Shown here: piece after piece, positions 13,753 through 15,008 of the stretch
How positions within the stretch are numbered: position 1 is the first letter of the stretch
How the letters are laid out: every line of letters starts with the position of its first letter
Assembly (NCBI GenBank): GCA_947632575.1
Contig: CANRPV010000019.1
Span: 1-15,008, forward strand
Source of the DNA: an uncultured Eggerthellaceae bacterium
Lineage (GTDB): Bacteria; Actinomycetota; Coriobacteriia; Coriobacteriales; Eggerthellaceae
Direction: 5' to 3'
DNA length: 15,008 nucleotides
Notes under the pieces: model-generated
The model's database searches: none
What the model was told of the DNA's origin: nothing
What the model saw: only the letters and a program-made list of their open reading frames with translations
Position numbers and translations under genes: made by a program

Positions 13753-14125
13753 TCAATCAGTCAAAAACTGTCTGACAAAATCGGCAGATGCTAACGGCTC
13801 CTGTACTTCTTTGCCCCATCTTTCCGGTTCAAGCAAATCAGACAAAGGGCCACCAAAAATTATTTCGAGTTGTCGCCTGTCAAAAGAATAGCTTTCGTCA
13901 GAAAAATGGTACGTGATTCCTGCTAGGTTATCGATCGCAGCCATAGCGACAACGGAATTTATCCTTTGCCTTTGCGGTTGCAATTTCTTCATCCATTCCC
14001 TGAGCAATCAAATCATCTCTTTTTGCAATCATATTGCTGAGGATTTCTTCCTTTAAGTCTTTCACTTCCGGCGTTAAATGCTGATGCTGAAACAGCGTCT
14101 CTACGTATTCCGTCAAACCGCTCAT
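13753..14125 (-). pseudogene. Frameshifted, truncated PadR-partner gene (HAAS/permease-prefix-like)
   Basis: The 65-residue ORF starting at 14125 (MSGLTEYVETLFQHQHLTPEVKDLKEEILSNMI...) looks like the helical signalling domain (HAAS, DUF1700/permease-prefix type) that commonly follows padR genes. Its ATG overlaps the padR stop as ATGA, so it is translationally coupled. The frame closes at 13928. A second overlapping frame, open from about 14007 down to 13753, continues with INSVVAMAAIDNLAGITYHF and ends SADFVRQFLTD. One single-base shift near 13955-13975 would join them into about 123 residues. No transmembrane segments follow, although most homologues carry them, so the gene appears both frameshifted and truncated against the LysR gene. 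Alternatively the 65-residue ORF is a functional short protein. Base composition looks more A+T-rich than the neighbours, suggesting acquisition. Domain naming is from memory of the family, not from a search. Confidence 0.55.
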
Positions 14126-14469
14126 TGACTCTTACCTCCTTGAAGAAGCTGCGTAATGATTGTTTGTGCGTGCTGCCACTCGGCCAGCGCTTTTTCATAG
14201 GCGGTGTTGCCACGATCGGTAATGCGGTAATATTTGCGCCGTCCGCCTTGAGATTCGTCTCCCCAATAGCTGGTGATTAGCCCTTGCTTTTCAAGTCGCT
14301 TAAGACTGGTGTATAAAGACGGTTCCTTTAGTTCGTATTCGCCATTGCTGTTGATTGATACGGCTTTCATGATTTCATAACCGTAGTTATCACCGTCTTG
14401 GAGTATTCTCAGAATAATGGTGTCAATATGTCCCCGAATAAGATCGCTATTGATGTCTTGCATTGGCAT
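14122..14469 (-). CDS. PadR-family transcriptional regulator
   Basis: A 115-residue winged-helix regulator of the PadR family (small, PadR-s2-like). The diagnostic elements are YGYEIMKAV (29-37), LYTSLKRLEKQGLI with the recognition helix (52-65), and the wing GGRRKYYRIT (75-84), then a short C-terminal dimerisation helix. The frame is open to 14517, but ATG 14469 has a near-ideal GGAGG (14478-14482) 8 nt upstream, so it is the start. It overlaps the following HAAS-like ORF by 4 nt. PadR proteins of this group usually repress their own operon and adjacent transport or envelope-stress genes. A palindromic site sits on its promoter. The region appears A+T-richer than the surroundings, and the protein resembles Firmicutes-type PadRs, so horizontal origin is plausible. 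Confidence 0.92.
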   Translation of the reverse strand: MPMQDINSDLIRGHIDTIILRILQDGDNYGYEIMKAVSINSNGEYELKEPSLYTSLKRLEKQGLITSYWGDESQGGRRKYYRITDRGNTAYEKALAEWQHAQTIITQLLQGGKSQ

Positions 14470-14488
14470 GGCTTTCACCTCCGTCTCC

Positions 14489-14517
14489 ATTATACGCAAA
14501 ATTACTATGTATGACAT
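14489..14517 (-). promoter_or_regulatory. padR promoter
   Basis: On the minus strand a perfect TATAAT (plus 14489-14494) is preceded after 17 bp by ATGTCA (14512-14517). Transcription should start near 14482, leaving a leader of only about 13 nt that is essentially the ribosome-binding site. Confidence 0.7.
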
Positions 14518-14526
14518 AGTACTATG
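14503..14526. promoter_or_regulatory. Nested palindromes, probable PadR operator
   Basis: TACTATGT (14503-14510) and ACATAGTA (14514-14521) are perfect inverted arms around ATG. A second perfect 12-bp palindrome, CATAGTACTATG (14515-14526), shares one arm, so three ACTATG-type half-sites lie in a row. The cluster covers the -35 box and spacer of the padR promoter. ATGT/ACAT half-sites are typical of PadR operators. Confidence 0.7.
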
Positions 14527-14582
14527 ACAGAAGTTTCATGAATTTTTGATTGACGGCGATGCGGAGAAGAAACGTCGGGGTG

Positions 14583-14605
14583 TAACAGAGCGAAAGCTCT
14601 TGTTA
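14583..14605. other. Small GAAA-loop hairpin
   Basis: TAACAGAGC (14583-14591) pairs with the segment at 14596-14605 around a GAAA loop, with one bulged T. There is no T tract on either strand. It opens the purine-rich leader region of the acetyltransferase gene. Confidence 0.35.
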
Positions 14606-14637
14606 GAGGGAAAAAGAGCGATAGAAAGATAACGGTA

Positions 14638-14718
14638 GAGAGAAGAACTTGCGACAGAGGGATAGATAGCGACGGAGAGAAGAACTTGCGACAGAGGGAT
14701 AGATAGCGATGGAGAGAA
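14638..14718. repeat. 37-bp tandem repeat in a purine-rich tract
   Basis: Two copies with a 37-bp period: 14638-14672 equals 14675-14709 without mismatch, and a third copy begins but diverges after 14718. Further degenerate pieces continue: AATGACCGAG and AATGACTGAG are 38 bp apart, and AGAGGGAAAAA occurs at 14605, 14747 and 14769. The whole 14600-14780 stretch is purine-rich on the plus strand and lies between the padR promoter and the acetyltransferase gene. No gene is apparent in it. Confidence 0.88.
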
Positions 14719-14761
14719 AGACAATGACCGAGATAAATAACGATAGAGAGGGAAAAAGATA

Positions 14762-15008
14762 ATGACTGAGAGGGAAAAAATGCTCAAGGGTCAGTGGTAT
14801 GACGCCAATTTTGACTCCGACCTTCTTCAAGAGCGAAATATCGCTGAGCGTCTTTGCTTCCAATTTCAAAACGCCGAGCCGGGAAGTCCTGAGCAACTGA
14901 GTATCTTGCAAAAGCTTTTGGGGGTCGAGATTCCAGATGGGCTTACCGTGCTTTCGCCGGTCTATTTTGACTATGGTTCAAATACGCATTTTGGCGAAGG
15001 CACTTTCG
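14762..15008 (+). CDS. maa: Maltose/galactoside O-acetyltransferase, 5' part (cut by window end)
   Basis: The last 247 bases code for the N-terminus of a hexapeptide-repeat acetyltransferase: MTEREKMLKGQWYDAN, then DSDLLQERNIAERL, and finally SPVYFDYGSNTHFGEGTF, which matches the PPFxCDYGxNIxIGE motif that begins the left-handed beta-helix of maltose and galactoside acetyltransferases (Maa/LacA). These enzymes move an acetyl group from acetyl-CoA to sugar hydroxyls in the cytoplasm. 82 residues are seen out of an expected 180-210. ATG 14762 is preferred because MTEREKML is the family N-terminus and GAGAGGG lies 9 nt upstream; the in-frame ATG at 14780 also has a GAGAGGG upstream, a result of the local repeat. 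No clear promoter was found. The family is clear, the exact sugar is not. Confidence 0.85.
   Translation, partial: MTEREKMLKGQWYDANFDSDLLQERNIAERLCFQFQNAEPGSPEQLSILQKLLGVEIPDGLTVLSPVYFDYGSNTHFGEGTF

Noticed and set aside
14638..14718. Possible CRISPR array
   Set aside because: The units are directly abutting tandem copies without unique spacers, and no cas gene is nearby.
14536..14911. Minus-strand open frames with repeated SLYRYLS-type peptides
   Set aside because: Translation of the purine-rich tandem repeat on its complementary strand; they overlap the acetyltransferase start and have no homology-like features.

Overview
The window is a stretch of bacterial chromosome with moderately high G+C (judged by eye) and dense, short-spaced genes. 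The best guess for the host is an anaerobic actinobacterium of the class Coriobacteriia. This is inferred from a minimal iscR-iscS-iscU set without chaperone or ferredoxin genes, a short MetRS without a C-terminal tRNA-binding domain, the metG-tatD-rsmA order and the abundance of flavin/SDR-type redox genes. No rRNA, tRNA, CRISPR array, transposase or phage gene was seen.

Layout: (1) 96-1491 (+): rsmI (16S rRNA 2'-O-methyltransferase) overlapping a YgjP-like zinc metallopeptidase. (2) 1573-3979: an Fe-S assembly locus. The Rrf2/IscR-type regulator (-) diverges from iscS and iscU (+), and the two promoters appear to share one -10 region. A hexanucleotide repeat tract and a strong terminator follow iscU. 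(3) 4280-8618 (+): metG, tatD, an Fe-S/flavodoxin-fold reductase and rsmA, a housekeeping operon resembling the Bacillus metS-yabD-rnmV-ksgA order but with the flavoprotein in the rnmV position. Three of the four proteins carry unusual insertions. (4) 8620-12758 (-): an SDR oxidoreductase, a glutamate/dicarboxylate-type symporter, an RmlD-like protein lacking the catalytic Tyr, and an EamA-family transporter. The RmlD-like gene and the symporter are separated by only 3 nt. (5) 12852-13751 (+): a LysR regulator diverging from the EamA gene, with inverted repeats in between. (6) 13753-14526 (-): an apparently A+T-richer PadR module. The PadR gene has an excellent -10 box and nested palindromes as a probable auto-operator; its usual partner gene (HAAS/permease-prefix type) is translationally coupled but frameshifted and truncated. 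(7) 14583-14780: a purine-rich tandem-repeat tract leading into the 5' end of a maltose/galactoside O-acetyltransferase gene (14762 onward) cut by the window edge.

How it fits together: most of the window is core metabolism (rRNA methylation, Fe-S assembly, methionyl-tRNA synthesis). The 8.6-14.5 kb part is accessory transport, redox and regulation. A recurring theme is short tandem duplication in the intergenic gaps (18-bp, 6-bp, 12-bp, 7-bp and 37-bp units), suggesting frequent replication slippage. I do not see a clear new multi-gene system. The most interesting items are the shared-(-10) divergent promoter of the isc locus, the palindrome cluster upstream of the SDR gene, the PadR operator with a decayed partner gene, and the RmlD-like protein without its Tyr.
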